A stretch of 64,000 nt of DNA from an uncultured Treponema sp. GTDB taxonomy: Bacteria > Spirochaetota > Spirochaetia > Treponematales > Treponemataceae. Below the pieces are notes generated by a model that saw nothing but the letters and a program-made list of their open reading frames with translations, was not told where the DNA came from and made no database searches. The position numbers and the translations under genes are program-made. The number at the start of each line of letters is the position of its first letter. The stretch's first letter is position 1. The stretch lies in NCBI GenBank assembly GCA_900319625.1, contig ONPD01000004.1:186001-250000 (forward strand). Reading direction: 5' to 3'. Below, in pieces: positions 33,567 through 42,908 of the stretch.

Positions 33567-34847
33567 ATGAGTGAAATAAAAGTGCCTTTTCACAGGGCAG
33601 CAATTACAAAAGACGAAGAAAATGCAGTTCTTGAGGTTCTGCGTTCAGGCTGGCTTACAACCGGAAAATACGCTCTGGAATTTGAAAAGAAATTTTCAGC
33701 CTCGCTTACAGAAAAGTCCTCCGTATCCAACGACTCTCCTTTTGACGCAAAAACTGTCTCTGAAAAACGCAATGCACTGGGACTTTCAACAGAGTCTGTA
33801 ATCAGCCTTGCTGTAAACTCAAATACCAGCGGTATGATTCTTGCGATGGAAGCCTGCGGTGTCCGCCCCGGTACAGCCGTAATAACCACTCCCTACACCT
33901 TCGTTTCTACCGCCGCCTGTGCCCGCCACCTGGGTGCCGACGTTTACTTTGCCGACATAGAAAAAGATACCTACAGCATTGATGCAGATAAAATAGAAGA
34001 AATCCTTAAAAAAGATGCAGAATCCGGCTCTCCAAAGGTTCGCGCCATTGTTCCCGTTCACATTGCGGGTAATGTCTGCGATATGAAGCGCATTGTAAGC
34101 CTTGCAAAAAAATACAGTTCTCCTTCCCGCAGAATTTACGTTATCGAAGACGCCGCCCATGCCTACCCGTCGCCTACCGAACTGGGCTTTGCCGGGGTAA
34201 TCGGAGATGCGGGCGTATTCAGTTTTTACGTTACAAAGACAATTACTACCGCGGAAGGGGGTATGGTCTGCACACGAGATTATGACCTTGCACACCGCAT
34301 GACTGTAATGCGCCTGCACGGAATGGATAGAACTACCTGGGACCGCTACACCTCCCCTCGCGCAAGCTGGGAATACGACATCATAGCCCCAGGCTATAAG
34401 TTCAACCTGCCTGACGTACTTGCCGCCATCGGCTCCTGCCAGGTAGACCGGGCCTGGCTATTTTACCAGCAGAGAAAGAAAATTGTAGAAAAATATAATG
34501 CCGCTTTTTCAAAGCTTGACTTTATCCAGTTGCCGCCAGATGGACAGGGTAATTCCTGGCATCTTTACCTTATGCGCCTCATTCCAGAAAAGCTTACAAT
34601 CAGCCGGGAAGAATTTGCCAAAAAGCTTCAGGCAGCAGGCCTTGGAATTTCAGTTCACTTTATCCCGATTTTTCACTTCACCTACTGGAAGGAGCTTTAT
34701 CCGGATTTTACTGCAGAAAACTATCCCAATGCAGAAAGTCAGTATCAGAGAACCATTTCTCTTCCTCTTTTCCCGGATGAGACAGAAGAACAGGCAGATT
34801 TTGTTATAGAAACAATCACAAAAATCGGATTAGAAAATCACAAATAA
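33567..34847 (+). CDS. DegT/DnrJ/EryC1-family sugar aminotransferase
   Basis: 426 residues. PLP-dependent transfer of an amino group to a keto-sugar. Visible: VPFHRAAITKDEENAV start, LTTGKYALEFEKKF, TPYTFVSTAACA, EDAAHAY (204-210), and the PLP lysine K224 in FYVTKTITTAEGG. Between the first helix and the usual AVNS motif there is an insertion of about 25-30 polar residues (around 48-75), not seen in typical members; its role is unknown. Follows the dehydratase by 30 nt and probably acts on its product. No Shine-Dalgarno is obvious at the ATG; a TATAAG-like element lies just upstream. Confidence 0.9.
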   Translation: MSEIKVPFHRAAITKDEENAVLEVLRSGWLTTGKYALEFEKKFSASLTEKSSVSNDSPFDAKTVSEKRNALGLSTESVISLAVNSNTSGMILAMEACGVRPGTAVITTPYTFVSTAACARHLGADVYFADIEKDTYSIDADKIEEILKKDAESGSPKVRAIVPVHIAGNVCDMKRIVSLAKKYSSPSRRIYVIEDAAHAYPSPTELGFAGVIGDAGVFSFYVTKTITTAEGGMVCTRDYDLAHRMTVMRLHGMDRTTWDRYTSPRASWEYDIIAPGYKFNLPDVLAAIGSCQVDRAWLFYQQRKKIVEKYNAAFSKLDFIQLPPDGQGNSWHLYLMRLIPEKLTISREEFAKKLQAAGLGISVHFIPIFHFTYWKELYPDFTAENYPNAESQYQRTISLPLFPDETEEQADFVIETITKIGLENHK

Positions 34848-34859
34848 AGAAAAGTATTG

Positions 34860-34865
34860 TATAAT
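34860..34865 (+). promoter_or_regulatory. -10 box (TATAAT) 8 nt before the molybdenum hydroxylase operon
   Basis: Perfect TATAAT ending 8 nt before ATG 34874, with at most a weak AAAG between them. -35 not clear. Confidence 0.45.
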
Positions 34866-34873
34866 ATAGAAAG

Positions 34874-37075
34874 ATGAAAAAACAGAAACAGGCACCAAAA
34901 ATTGTAACCCGCTCTCTCGAAGTAAAAGGCTTTTATTCAGACTTTTCAAAAGAGGGCACTTTATACGCAGCCCTGATTCGAAGTCCGGCAACAACCGGTA
35001 TTGTAAAGGACATAAAAATCCCAGACTTAATGGAAGGTTATTATCTTTTTTCTGCTAAGGATATTCCCGGAAAAAAAACAATGACCTTTAACGACACTGT
35101 AACTAATATTTTTGGCTTCGGAAATGTAAACTACACCGGTGAGCCGCTAGGAATTGTAGTCGGCCCGGACGAAAGAAAAATCAAGGAACTGACAGATAAA
35201 GCTTCTATTTATTTTGACATTCAGAACCTTGAATCGGCGCTTTCCAAAGTAATGAAAACTCACGTAAAACCGCCGGCAATAAACTCTTCTGATTTAGAAG
35301 ACCTGGCTTCCAGCCTCAGCAATCTTCCCTCCCTGGACTCTGTAACAGGAACAAAACAGATAGAAAATGAAAAAATTGTTGCAGAAAGAAACGTAACAAG
35401 CGGAGTCTATAAAACAAAGCCCTTTGAAGAAGCATCAAAATCACTTTTTGAAAAAGAAAAATATGTGGTAGAAGAAACCTGGTGTCAGGAAATTGTAAAT
35501 CCAAAATGGCAGGAAAGTGCAGGAGCCTTCTGCTACACAGAAGGAGAAAAGCTTCACGTTTATACCCCTACCCGCTGGACTCATTTCTTACAAAACGCCC
35601 TTTCCCAGACCCTTGGAATTGATATAGAACTCATCTATATTCACAAAACAAAAAGCTCAGGTATTTTTTCTGACGGCCTTTGGAGAACAACTCAGATAGC
35701 CCTGCAGACGGCTATTGCTTCTTACCTTTTAAAAAAGCCTGTAAAACTGATGATTTCTCAGAAGGAACAGGAAAAGTATATGGCTCCTGGAGTTGATACA
35801 AAAATCAATTACAAGGCCGCAGTTTCTGAAAACGGACGTATTAAGGCACTCGAAGTCAACATTGATATCGACGTAGGAACAGCAAATCCCTTTGCAAAAG
35901 AAATCACAGACCGAATTACTATTGCGGCCTGCAACATTTATAAACCTGAAAACCTTTACATTAAGGCAAGGGCAAAAACTTCAAAACACGCACCTACCTC
36001 AATCAGCATAAAAAGCGTAGATTCACAGGGCTTTTTTGCAATTGAAAATCAGATTCAAAAAATCAGTAATGTTACAGGAATCTTCCCTGATGAAATACGG
36101 GAAATAAATTTTTCTTCCCAGACTAAAGATTTCCCCTTTGACATTGATACAAAGAACATAGATGAAGTCATCCAGAATACAATTAAGATGAGTGATTTCA
36201 ACAGAAAATTTGCCTCTTTCCATATGGATTCCATAGACCGAGTTCAGCAGGGAGAAGAGCCTTTTTTTGCCCTGCCCCTTCGTGGAATCGGACTTTCCTG
36301 CGCCTATAACAGTTCAGGCTATAATGGTCAGAGTACATTCTCATATTATCCTAAAATTGAAGTTACCCTTTACCCGGATGAAAAGCTTGTCATTCACACA
36401 ATTCAGCCATCAGAAGTAAATCAGGATATCTGGAAGACAACCGCAAGTAAAATACTTGAAATACCAAAATCAAATATTCAGATTGATTCTAATTTTAAGG
36501 TAAAAGAAATCCCCGAGTCACCGGAAGACAGTTTCAGTACAATCGGAATCATCAATCAGATAATCAAAAAATGCTGCCTTGATATTCAAAAAAAGCGCTT
36601 CCATAATCCGCTTCCTATCACATCAAAAAAAGGAATTACAGCAGGCGGAAAAACAAAATGGAATAAGGAAAATTTCTGTGGAAACCCATTTATGGCGAAC
36701 TCCTTTATTTCCTGTGCTGTAGAAGTAGAACTCGACGTTTACACTTATAACGAAAAGGTTCGCGGAATATGGCTGACAGTTGACTGCGGAGAAATCCTTG
36801 ATGAAGCCGCAGCCCTCAGGACAATCAGACTTGAAGTTCAGAAAGAGCTGTGTATGATGGTAAAGGGAAAAAAGGTCAGCTGCGATGATGTTTTCGTGCA
36901 GTTTCTTCCGTCAAAGGATACTGCGGGCCAGGTAGGAGAACTTGTTCACAATGCCTTTCCAGCCGCCTTTACAGCAGCCCTTTCCTCAGCTCTTGCGACT
37001 CAGGTTACAAAACTTCCTTGTACGGAGCAGCAGCTTTTCACACTCATAAAACAGCGGGGTGAAGTTAAAAAATGA
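34874..37075 (+). CDS. Molybdenum hydroxylase, large molybdopterin-binding subunit (xanthine dehydrogenase family)
   Basis: 733 residues. N-terminal aldehyde oxidase/xanthine dehydrogenase a/b hammerhead (LYAALIRSPATTGIVKDI, NYTGEPLGIVVG) and the Mo-pterin-binding domains (WQESAGAFCYTEGEKLHVYTP, SSGIFSDGLWRTTQIALQTA, RGIGLSCAYNSSGYN). The active-site glutamate is probably E689 in AGQVGELVHNAFPAAF. Several family motifs are divergent, so xanthine as substrate is not established; another N-heterocycle or aldehyde is possible. First of three overlapping genes (4-nt ATGA overlap with the next) for a three-chain enzyme. Cofactor-maturation genes are not in the window. Confidence 0.85.
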   Translation: MKKQKQAPKIVTRSLEVKGFYSDFSKEGTLYAALIRSPATTGIVKDIKIPDLMEGYYLFSAKDIPGKKTMTFNDTVTNIFGFGNVNYTGEPLGIVVGPDERKIKELTDKASIYFDIQNLESALSKVMKTHVKPPAINSSDLEDLASSLSNLPSLDSVTGTKQIENEKIVAERNVTSGVYKTKPFEEASKSLFEKEKYVVEETWCQEIVNPKWQESAGAFCYTEGEKLHVYTPTRWTHFLQNALSQTLGIDIELIYIHKTKSSGIFSDGLWRTTQIALQTAIASYLLKKPVKLMISQKEQEKYMAPGVDTKINYKAAVSENGRIKALEVNIDIDVGTANPFAKEITDRITIAACNIYKPENLYIKARAKTSKHAPTSISIKSVDSQGFFAIENQIQKISNVTGIFPDEIREINFSSQTKDFPFDIDTKNIDEVIQNTIKMSDFNRKFASFHMDSIDRVQQGEEPFFALPLRGIGLSCAYNSSGYNGQSTFSYYPKIEVTLYPDEKLVIHTIQPSEVNQDIWKTTASKILEIPKSNIQIDSNFKVKEIPESPEDSFSTIGIINQIIKKCCLDIQKKRFHNPLPITSKKGITAGGKTKWNKENFCGNPFMANSFISCAVEVELDVYTYNEKVRGIWLTVDCGEILDEAAALRTIRLEVQKELCMMVKGKKVSCDDVFVQFLPSKDTAGQVGELVHNAFPAAFTAALSSALATQVTKLPCTEQQLFTLIKQRGEVKK

Positions 37076-37572
37076 AAATTCCACTTACCTTAAATATGAC
37101 AAAAATCATTCTTGATGAACAGCCGGATGAACTTCTTTCAAAAGTGCTCAGACGAAACGGCTGTCCTTCGGTAAAAAACGGCTGCATGGAAGGTGGCTGC
37201 GGTTCCTGCACTGTCCTTGTAAATAATATTCCTGCAGCTGCCTGCAAAATTCCGGTTGGGCTTGTAAAGGATATGGATATAGTTACCCTTGAATTGTTTG
37301 AAAAATCGGAATTATATTCTGTAATTATGGAAGGTTTTAATAAAGCCGGAATTAAACTCTGCGGCTACTGCAATTCCGGGAAAATATTTTCCGCTTACCA
37401 GATTTTAAGAAGTCCGAAAATTCCTACCCGAGAAGAAATAAAAGAACAGATGAAGCATCTTTCTTCCTGCTGCACAGACCTTGAAACCCTTGTAAACGGT
37501 GTTATCTATGCAATGCAGATTCAGGCTAGAAAACTTAAGCGAGTTACGAAAATAACAGGAATCCGTGAATAA
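37072..37572 (+). CDS. Molybdenum hydroxylase, [2Fe-2S] subunit with altered second cluster site
   Basis: 166 residues. The N-terminal plant-type ferredoxin cluster is intact: C38, C43, C46 (NGCMEGGCGSCTV) and C58. The C-terminal helical cluster has C97 and C100 (LCGYCNSGK), where the family has CGFCTPG. The last pair is SSCC (C133-C134), where the family normally has CRC. So one ligand is shifted or replaced by serine. Electron transfer from the Mo centre to FAD normally passes through both clusters. Starts inside the end of the large-subunit gene and ends 1 nt into the FAD subunit gene, so stoichiometric synthesis is likely. Confidence 0.88.
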   Translation: MKIPLTLNMTKIILDEQPDELLSKVLRRNGCPSVKNGCMEGGCGSCTVLVNNIPAAACKIPVGLVKDMDIVTLELFEKSELYSVIMEGFNKAGIKLCGYCNSGKIFSAYQILRSPKIPTREEIKEQMKHLSSCCTDLETLVNGVIYAMQIQARKLKRVTKITGIRE

Positions 37573-38369
37573 TGAACAAACAGATGTTATATGCAAAAAC
37601 TGTAAATGATCTTCTTTCCCTGCTAAAGAACAACCAGGGAGCTGTAATTGTCGGAGGCTGCACGGGAATCGAAGAATTTCCTCAAAAGGCAATTTCGATA
37701 AAACAAATTAAAGAATTTAACCACATAATACGCCACGAACGCTTTCTGACTGTTGGACCAGGAGTAACCTTAAACCAGATATTAAGTCTTGGACAAAACC
37801 ATATTCCGCCAGTCCTCTATGAAGCGCTTCAGAGCATTGCAAACCCGATTATAAGAAATATGGCAACTATCGGTGGAAATATTTTTGCTGCCGGTCAAAA
37901 GCACACACTTTACGCCCCTCTTATGGCCCTTGACACCCGCCTGGATTTTAAAAATCAGTCTGAAACAACAAGTGAAAGCATCTTAAGCTTTAAGGGCATT
38001 CCAGCCGGCAGAATTCTTACGGCAATCCGCATTCCTCTGATTGATTCAGATCTTTCAATTTTCCGCCGTATCGGTCCCGAGCAGGGAATATCCGAGGATT
38101 CAGCTTCCTTTGCCTTCCTTGCGAAAATCGAAAAAAACTCTCTTTTAAACGTCCGACTTACTTTTGCGGGTCCTTTTACCTTCCACAGTAAGGAGTTCGA
38201 AAACTCTCTTGTAGGTAAAAGGCTGCCGCTTACCCAGAGAGACATAATTCAGATTTGTGCCAATGCCGCAGCTGAGTTCAATAAAACCGCCACAGACAAA
38301 ATGATCAGCGATGTTGTACGCCAGCAGTTCTTTAATTTGACTAGATATTCTTTTGAGCAGTTGACCTAA
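37572..38369 (+). CDS. Molybdenum hydroxylase, FAD-binding subunit
   Basis: 265 residues. PCMH-type FAD-binding domain: AVIVGGCTGIE (pyrophosphate loop near residues 19-29), IANPIIRNMATIGGNIFAAG (FAD-binding loop), and the CO dehydrogenase flavoprotein C-terminal domain (FRRIGPEQGISEDSASFA). Passes electrons from the iron-sulphur subunit to the acceptor. The family's usual GG...TE(I) pattern is partly relaxed. It is the last gene of the unit; after it lies a 60-nt stretch with two hairpins before the converging queA. Confidence 0.88.
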   Translation: MNKQMLYAKTVNDLLSLLKNNQGAVIVGGCTGIEEFPQKAISIKQIKEFNHIIRHERFLTVGPGVTLNQILSLGQNHIPPVLYEALQSIANPIIRNMATIGGNIFAAGQKHTLYAPLMALDTRLDFKNQSETTSESILSFKGIPAGRILTAIRIPLIDSDLSIFRRIGPEQGISEDSASFAFLAKIEKNSLLNVRLTFAGPFTFHSKEFENSLVGKRLPLTQRDIIQICANAAAEFNKTATDKMISDVVRQQFFNLTRYSFEQLT

Positions 38370-38411
38370 CGAATAAACATGCAATCTCGTCGCACGCTAA
38401 CGCGTGCTTAA

Positions 38412-38434
38412 TTAGTTTTGCTCCGCAAAACTAA
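38412..38434. repeat. Perfect 10-bp hairpin with 3-nt loop between convergent genes
   Basis: TTAGTTTTGC (38412-38421), loop TCC, GCAAAACTAA (38425-38434), overlapping the queA stop codon. A smaller hairpin (GCACGC/GCGTGC) lies just upstream. No T run follows; it is similar in layout to the hairpins at 13841 and 39532. Confidence 0.6.
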
Positions 38435-39504
38435 CGGATAAACATACAGTCTCCATATGAGAAAAATCTGTACTTATTTTCTACAGCGGCCTGGTAGGCA
38501 TTTAGAATGTGTTCGCGGCCGGCAAAGGCACTTACCAGCATAATAAGAGTACTTTCCGGAGTATGGAAGTTTGTAAACATCTTATCTACAACATTAAACT
38601 TATAACCCGGGTACATAAAAATACTGGTAGAAGAGGTTCCGGCGTTTACCCAGATATTATTATCGCCAGGCTTTCCGCCCGCATCAATAATTGCCTTTGC
38701 GGCACTTTCCAGAGTTCTTACACTTGTAGTTCCAACCGCAAGAATGGGTCTTCCCTCTTTTTTTGCCTGATTTATTTTCTGTGCAGTTTCCAAGGGGATT
38801 GTGTACCACTCCTCGTGCATCTTGTGATTTTCAATTTCATCTTCACGTACCGGAAGAAAAGTTCCAAGACCAACGTGAAGGGTTACAAAAGCTCTTTCAA
38901 TTCCCTTGTCAGAAAGGCGTTTGAGCATATCTTCCGTAAAGTGAAGGCCGGCTGTCGGGCAGGCAGCAGAACCTGTATCGGTGGCATAAACGTTCTGATA
39001 GCGTTCGCTGTCCTCTTCTGTATCGCCCCGCTTAATGTAAGGAGGAAGAGGAATATGCCCGTTACGTTCAAACCAGTCTTCGTCAATTGCAAAATCAAAC
39101 TTCATTGCACGGAATTCTGTTCCTGCATTACCAGCATGTTCAACAATAGTTCCAATAGTTCCGTCCGGGAATTTATAATGCATTCCGGGCTTCTGCTTTT
39201 TTGCACCCTTTACCATTGTATTCCAGATGCAGCAGTCCTTATCGATTGTGTTCAAAAACATAAACTCACATTCGCGGCCGGTAGTTTCCTTAATTCCGTA
39301 AACGCGGGCACGGCGGACACGGGAATTATTAAAAATCATCAAAGTGTCAGGTGTAATTAAATCCGGTAAATCATCCATCATGTGATGTTCAAACTCGCCT
39401 GTCTGGCGGTTCAAAAGCATAAGTTTATCCTGACCGCGAACTCCGCTCGGATGCTGGGCAATAAGTTCTTCGGGTAATTCAAAATTAAAATCAGATGTTT
39501 TCAT
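38431..39504 (-). CDS. queA: S-adenosylmethionine:tRNA ribosyltransferase-isomerase
   Basis: Adds the epoxycyclopentane ring (from SAM) to preQ1-tRNA, making epoxyqueuosine. 357 residues, usual length. Visible: the start MKTSDFNFELPEELIAQHP, DTLMIFNNSRVRRARVYG, GSAACPTAGLHFT, LHVGLGTFLPVRED, GTTSVRTLESAA and NFHTPESTLIMLVSAFAG. The ribosome-binding site AGGAG lies upstream of the ATG. Works with tgt (15622-16761) in the same pathway. Confidence 0.97.
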   Translation of the reverse strand: MKTSDFNFELPEELIAQHPSGVRGQDKLMLLNRQTGEFEHHMMDDLPDLITPDTLMIFNNSRVRRARVYGIKETTGRECEFMFLNTIDKDCCIWNTMVKGAKKQKPGMHYKFPDGTIGTIVEHAGNAGTEFRAMKFDFAIDEDWFERNGHIPLPPYIKRGDTEEDSERYQNVYATDTGSAACPTAGLHFTEDMLKRLSDKGIERAFVTLHVGLGTFLPVREDEIENHKMHEEWYTIPLETAQKINQAKKEGRPILAVGTTSVRTLESAAKAIIDAGGKPGDNNIWVNAGTSSTSIFMYPGYKFNVVDKMFTNFHTPESTLIMLVSAFAGREHILNAYQAAVENKYRFFSYGDCMFIR

Positions 39505-39531
39505 CTAAAAACTCCTAAAAAGAAATCCTAC

Positions 39532-39554
39532 AACATTTTGCCTTGCAAAATGTT
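39532..39554. repeat. Perfect 10-bp hairpin with 3-nt loop upstream of queA
   Basis: AACATTTTGC (39532-39541), loop CTT, GCAAAATGTT (39545-39554), between ruvB and queA (same strand). No T run on the minus strand after it. Confidence 0.6.
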
Positions 39555-39592
39555 AAGCAAAGGTTCGGAACATTCGGAAGTTGTAAGACCGG

Positions 39593-40651
39593 TTACGACC
39601 TTTGCAGAAATAACGACTGCTGACCGTTTTGAGAAGCCTTGTCCCCGGCAGCCTTAAGACCCAGATGTGAGTAAGCCTTTGCAGTTACCATTCGTCCCCG
39701 GGGTGTTCTCTGTAAAAGTCCGCACTGAATCAGATAAGGCTCGTAGTAATCTTCCAGAGTGTCCATACTTTCCCCAATTGAAATTGCAAGGGTTTCAGCT
39801 CCAACCGGCCCGCCGGCAAAATTTTCAATTATTGAACGAAGAATATCGCGGTCTGCCTTTTCAAGCCCCAGCTCGTCAATTTCAAGCTTTTTTAGACCGT
39901 CATCAACAGTCTGAACAGTAATGCAGCCGCTTCCCTGAACCTGGGCAAAATCCCTCATGCGGCGGAGAACCCTGTTTGCAACTCGCGGAGTTCCCCGGCA
40001 GCACTGGGCAAGAAGAAGAGCCGCATCTTTTTCTATCTGAACGTTTAAGATTCCGGCACTTCTTATGATGATTTTAGAAAGCTCTTCCTGAGAGTAAAAT
40101 TCAAAGCGGGGAATAAAACCAAAGCGGGAACGAAGAGGAGAGCTTACACTTCCAGCCTTTGTTGTTGCCCCAACAAGAGTAAAAGGAGGAAGAGGAATGC
40201 GTACAGTACGAGCCGCTGCTCCCTGCCCGATTATCCAGTCCAGTTCAAAATCTTCCATTGCGATATAAAGCATTTCTTCAATTGCAGGCTTTAAGCGGTG
40301 AATTTCATCAATAAAAAATACCGTACGCTCTGTAATTGTGCTTAAAATACCGGCCAGATCCTTTGGTTTATCAAGAGCCGGGGCAGAAGTTACCTTAAAA
40401 TCAACGCCCAGTTCGTTTGCCGTAATCTGGGCAAGAGTAGTTTTTCCAAGACCCGGAGGCCCGATTAAAAGCAGGTGATCAAGAGGTTCCTGTCTCTGTC
40501 TTGCTGCTTCTATAAATGTTGAAAGATTCTTTTTTATGCTTTCCTGTCCTAAAAAATCCGAAAGCATTTTCGGGCGCAGCTTGTTATCCTGTTCGTCAAA
40601 ACGGTTTTGAATGTCGGCGCGTACTATAGCCCCAAAATCTTCATCTTGCAT
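39593..40651 (-). CDS. ruvB: Holliday junction branch-migration DNA helicase RuvB
   Basis: 352 residues, normal length. AAA+ motor that drives branch migration on RuvA-bound junctions. Visible: [13 protein letters not shown], Walker [13 protein letters not shown], Walker [10 protein letters not shown], sensor 1 [18 protein letters not shown] with the arginine finger, and the C-terminal winged helix ([15 protein letters not shown]). Separated from ruvA and ruvC by a chemoreceptor gene with its own promoter and terminator, so the three ruv genes are not one operon. A TAATAT box lies 6 nt before the ATG with no Shine-Dalgarno. Confidence 0.97.
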   Translation of the reverse strand: MQDEDFGAIVRADIQNRFDEQDNKLRPKMLSDFLGQESIKKNLSTFIEAARQRQEPLDHLLLIGPPGLGKTTLAQITANELGVDFKVTSAPALDKPKDLAGILSTITERTVFFIDEIHRLKPAIEEMLYIAMEDFELDWIIGQGAAARTVRIPLPPFTLVGATTKAGSVSSPLRSRFGFIPRFEFYSQEELSKIIIRSAGILNVQIEKDAALLLAQCCRGTPRVANRVLRRMRDFAQVQGSGCITVQTVDDGLKKLEIDELGLEKADRDILRSIIENFAGGPVGAETLAISIGESMDTLEDYYEPYLIQCGLLQRTPRGRMVTAKAYSHLGLKAAGDKASQNGQQSLFLQRS

Positions 40652-40680
40652 AACTTTATATTAACATTTTTTTGTTAAAC

Positions 40681-40710
40681 AAAAAAGGGCTTCCAGTCGG
40701 AAGCCCTTTC
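40681..40710 (-). terminator. Terminator of the chemoreceptor gene
   Basis: AAAGGGCTTCC (40684-40694) pairs with GGAAGCCCTTT (40699-40709), 4-nt loop; on the minus strand a T run follows the stem. Confidence 0.88.
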
Positions 40711-40742
40711 TAATATATCCTACAACTTGTGAATTACGACCA

Positions 40743-42809
40743 TCATACTTTAAACTGGTCTACCTGAACGCCGATTTTGTCAATTGAGTGATTAATCTGA
40801 TCAGAAACCTCGCTCAAAGCAGCACCGGTTTCGTTGATATTCTTGGCACCAATGCTCATTTCTTCCATGCTCTGGGACATACTCATAGATGCATCCTGCA
40901 GGGTCTGAACTTCCCTGAGAATCATCTTATTACCTTCTTCCATTTCGGCAGAAGCATTCTTTACTTCAAGAGTGCTGTCCTGCATACTGTGAAGGGCTTC
41001 TGTAATCTGTTTTGAACCTTCATTCTGCTCTTCCATTGCAGACTTAATCTGCATTACAAGAGCATCTGTTTCTTCCAGCTTTTTAGATACAGATTCAAAT
41101 GCAATACTTGCCTCTGAAGAAGCAGAAACTACTTCATTAATAGATTCCTTAATATTGCTGAGCTGAACACCGATTGTCTTTGACTGGGCAGAAGATGTTT
41201 CTGAAAGCTTACGGATTTCATCAGCAACAACGGCAAATCCCTTACCTGCCTCACCGGCATGAGCCGCTTCGATTGCGGCATTCATAGCCAGAAGGTTTGT
41301 CTGGCTGGCGATATTTGCAATTGCAACGTTTGCTTCCTGAAGCATCTGAGACTGATTTTCAATCTGTTCAACCTTGTCATTAACAGCCTTCTGCTTATCA
41401 ATTCCGACCTGAGAATTAGAACGCAAATCGTTGAAGGAATGAGCCATTTTATCCATTGATGTATTAACAGAAGAAATATTTCCAATCATCTGTTCAACGG
41501 CAGCAGAAGCCTGAGTTACACCGCTTGACTGAGTTTCAACCATTCGTCCAAGAGATTCAATATTAGATGCAATCTCTGTAACGGCACCGGCAGTCTGGTT
41601 AACGCTCTGTGTCTGACCTTCAATCTGCTTTTTCATACTGTCGATATTTGCAACAATTTCTGTAATAGAGCTTGCTGTATCGTGAGTTGCGGTTGTAAGG
41701 TTTTCTCCGGCAACCATAAGCTCATCTTTAGAAGATTTTACATCACCAATGATATTCTGAAGCTTACCGGCAAAAGCGTTAAAGCCGTTTACAACAGCAC
41801 CGATTTCATCTTCAGATTTAAGCTCAATTCGTTTTGTAAGATCTGCATCACCGCTTGAAATATCATTAAGAGTATCCTTTACACCATTAAGAGGCTTGAG
41901 CAGACTGCCAAGAACAAAGACCGCAATAACACAAAGAACAATAACAAGGACAACTATAACAGGAACTATAACAATAAGAATACTGTTCATAGTTTCATTG
42001 ATCATTGCGGTTGATTTTGCAACAAAGAGCATACCCTTTACTTCACCACTATCATCCTTAATTGGTGCGTAAATAGACATATATCTTTGTCCGCTGATTG
42101 TATTCATTCCTTCATAACGCTTGCTATCATTAAGAACCTGCTGAACAATAGCCTCATTATCAAGCTTTGTTCCAACAAGATTTGCTCCAAGAGTTGTAGC
42201 GGCACGAATGTTTTTTTCAAACATTGTACATTCAAGCTTATAAGTCTTTTTAATAGCTTCAACAAATTCACTGTCACTCATACTGAAGGTTCCAAGTACG
42301 GCACCAACAACACTGCCATTTCTCTTTACCGGATAAGCATAACTTAAACTGAAAGGATAAAAATCAGTTGATTCATAAGAAAAACCCGGATTTCCACGAA
42401 GAGCGGTCTTAACTGAATGAACATTAGAAACATTTTTTCCAATTCCACCGTTACCGGCAATTACACGTCCGGAGGTATCAACAGTTACAAGATAATCAAT
42501 ATCAAGAACTTTTTTCTGTTCAACAGTAAGGGAATTAGCAGTTGCAACATCTCCTGTATCCAGGGCTGCGGCAAGTCTGGTTTTATCTGCAAGAACAAGT
42601 GTTGAATATTTCAGCTGTTCCGACCATTGCTCTAAAGTGGCCATAACGCCCATTTCTGTAGTTTCAAGATTTTCCATTGTCATTGCGGCAATTCTGGAAG
42701 CTACAATTTTTGTCGAAAAGAAGGCAACTGAGGCAGAAGCAAGAATTATCGCAATAGCAATAAGTACACCAATTTTAAAAGACAGCTTTAAACTTTTCAA
42801 AAATTTCAT
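40743..42809 (-). CDS. Methyl-accepting chemotaxis protein
   Basis: 688 residues. Membrane helix 1 (about 14-35), periplasmic single-Cache-type sensor (with [18 protein letters not shown] and [19 protein letters not shown]), helix 2 (about 280-310, very Val/Ile-rich), HAMP (about 312-365), and a long cytoplasmic coiled coil. Its conserved hairpin tip is seen in [19 protein letters not shown] and [14 protein letters not shown], where CheA/CheW bind. Glu/Gln-rich methylation regions flank it. Ligand unknown. The ribosome-binding site (GGAGAAAG) is good and a clear promoter precedes it, so it is a stand-alone gene. Confidence 0.96.
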   Translation of the reverse strand: MKFLKSLKLSFKIGVLIAIAIILASASVAFFSTKIVASRIAAMTMENLETTEMGVMATLEQWSEQLKYSTLVLADKTRLAAALDTGDVATANSLTVEQKKVLDIDYLVTVDTSGRVIAGNGGIGKNVSNVHSVKTALRGNPGFSYESTDFYPFSLSYAYPVKRNGSVVGAVLGTFSMSDSEFVEAIKKTYKLECTMFEKNIRAATTLGANLVGTKLDNEAIVQQVLNDSKRYEGMNTISGQRYMSIYAPIKDDSGEVKGMLFVAKSTAMINETMNSILIVIVPVIVVLVIVLCVIAVFVLGSLLKPLNGVKDTLNDISSGDADLTKRIELKSEDEIGAVVNGFNAFAGKLQNIIGDVKSSKDELMVAGENLTTATHDTASSITEIVANIDSMKKQIEGQTQSVNQTAGAVTEIASNIESLGRMVETQSSGVTQASAAVEQMIGNISSVNTSMDKMAHSFNDLRSNSQVGIDKQKAVNDKVEQIENQSQMLQEANVAIANIASQTNLLAMNAAIEAAHAGEAGKGFAVVADEIRKLSETSSAQSKTIGVQLSNIKESINEVVSASSEASIAFESVSKKLEETDALVMQIKSAMEEQNEGSKQITEALHSMQDSTLEVKNASAEMEEGNKMILREVQTLQDASMSMSQSMEEMSIGAKNINETGAALSEVSDQINHSIDKIGVQVDQFKV

Positions 42810-42850
42810 ATTTTCTTTCTCCTTGCAAAAGCAAACTAGAAGTCCCTTAA

Positions 42851-42879
42851 ATTATACACCCAGAAATTTAAGAATGCAA
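42851..42879 (-). promoter_or_regulatory. Promoter of the chemoreceptor gene
   Basis: On the minus strand: TTGCAT (complement of 42874-42879), 17-nt spacer, TATAAT (complement of 42851-42856). Confidence 0.6.
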
Positions 42880-42908
42880 AAAGAAAATAAAATATAATTA
42901 TATATGAA

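Noticed and set aside
38509-39360. 283-codon open frame on the plus strand opposite queA
   Set aside because: Cys/Ser/Phe-rich shadow frame with no start signal; queA on the minus strand explains the region fully.
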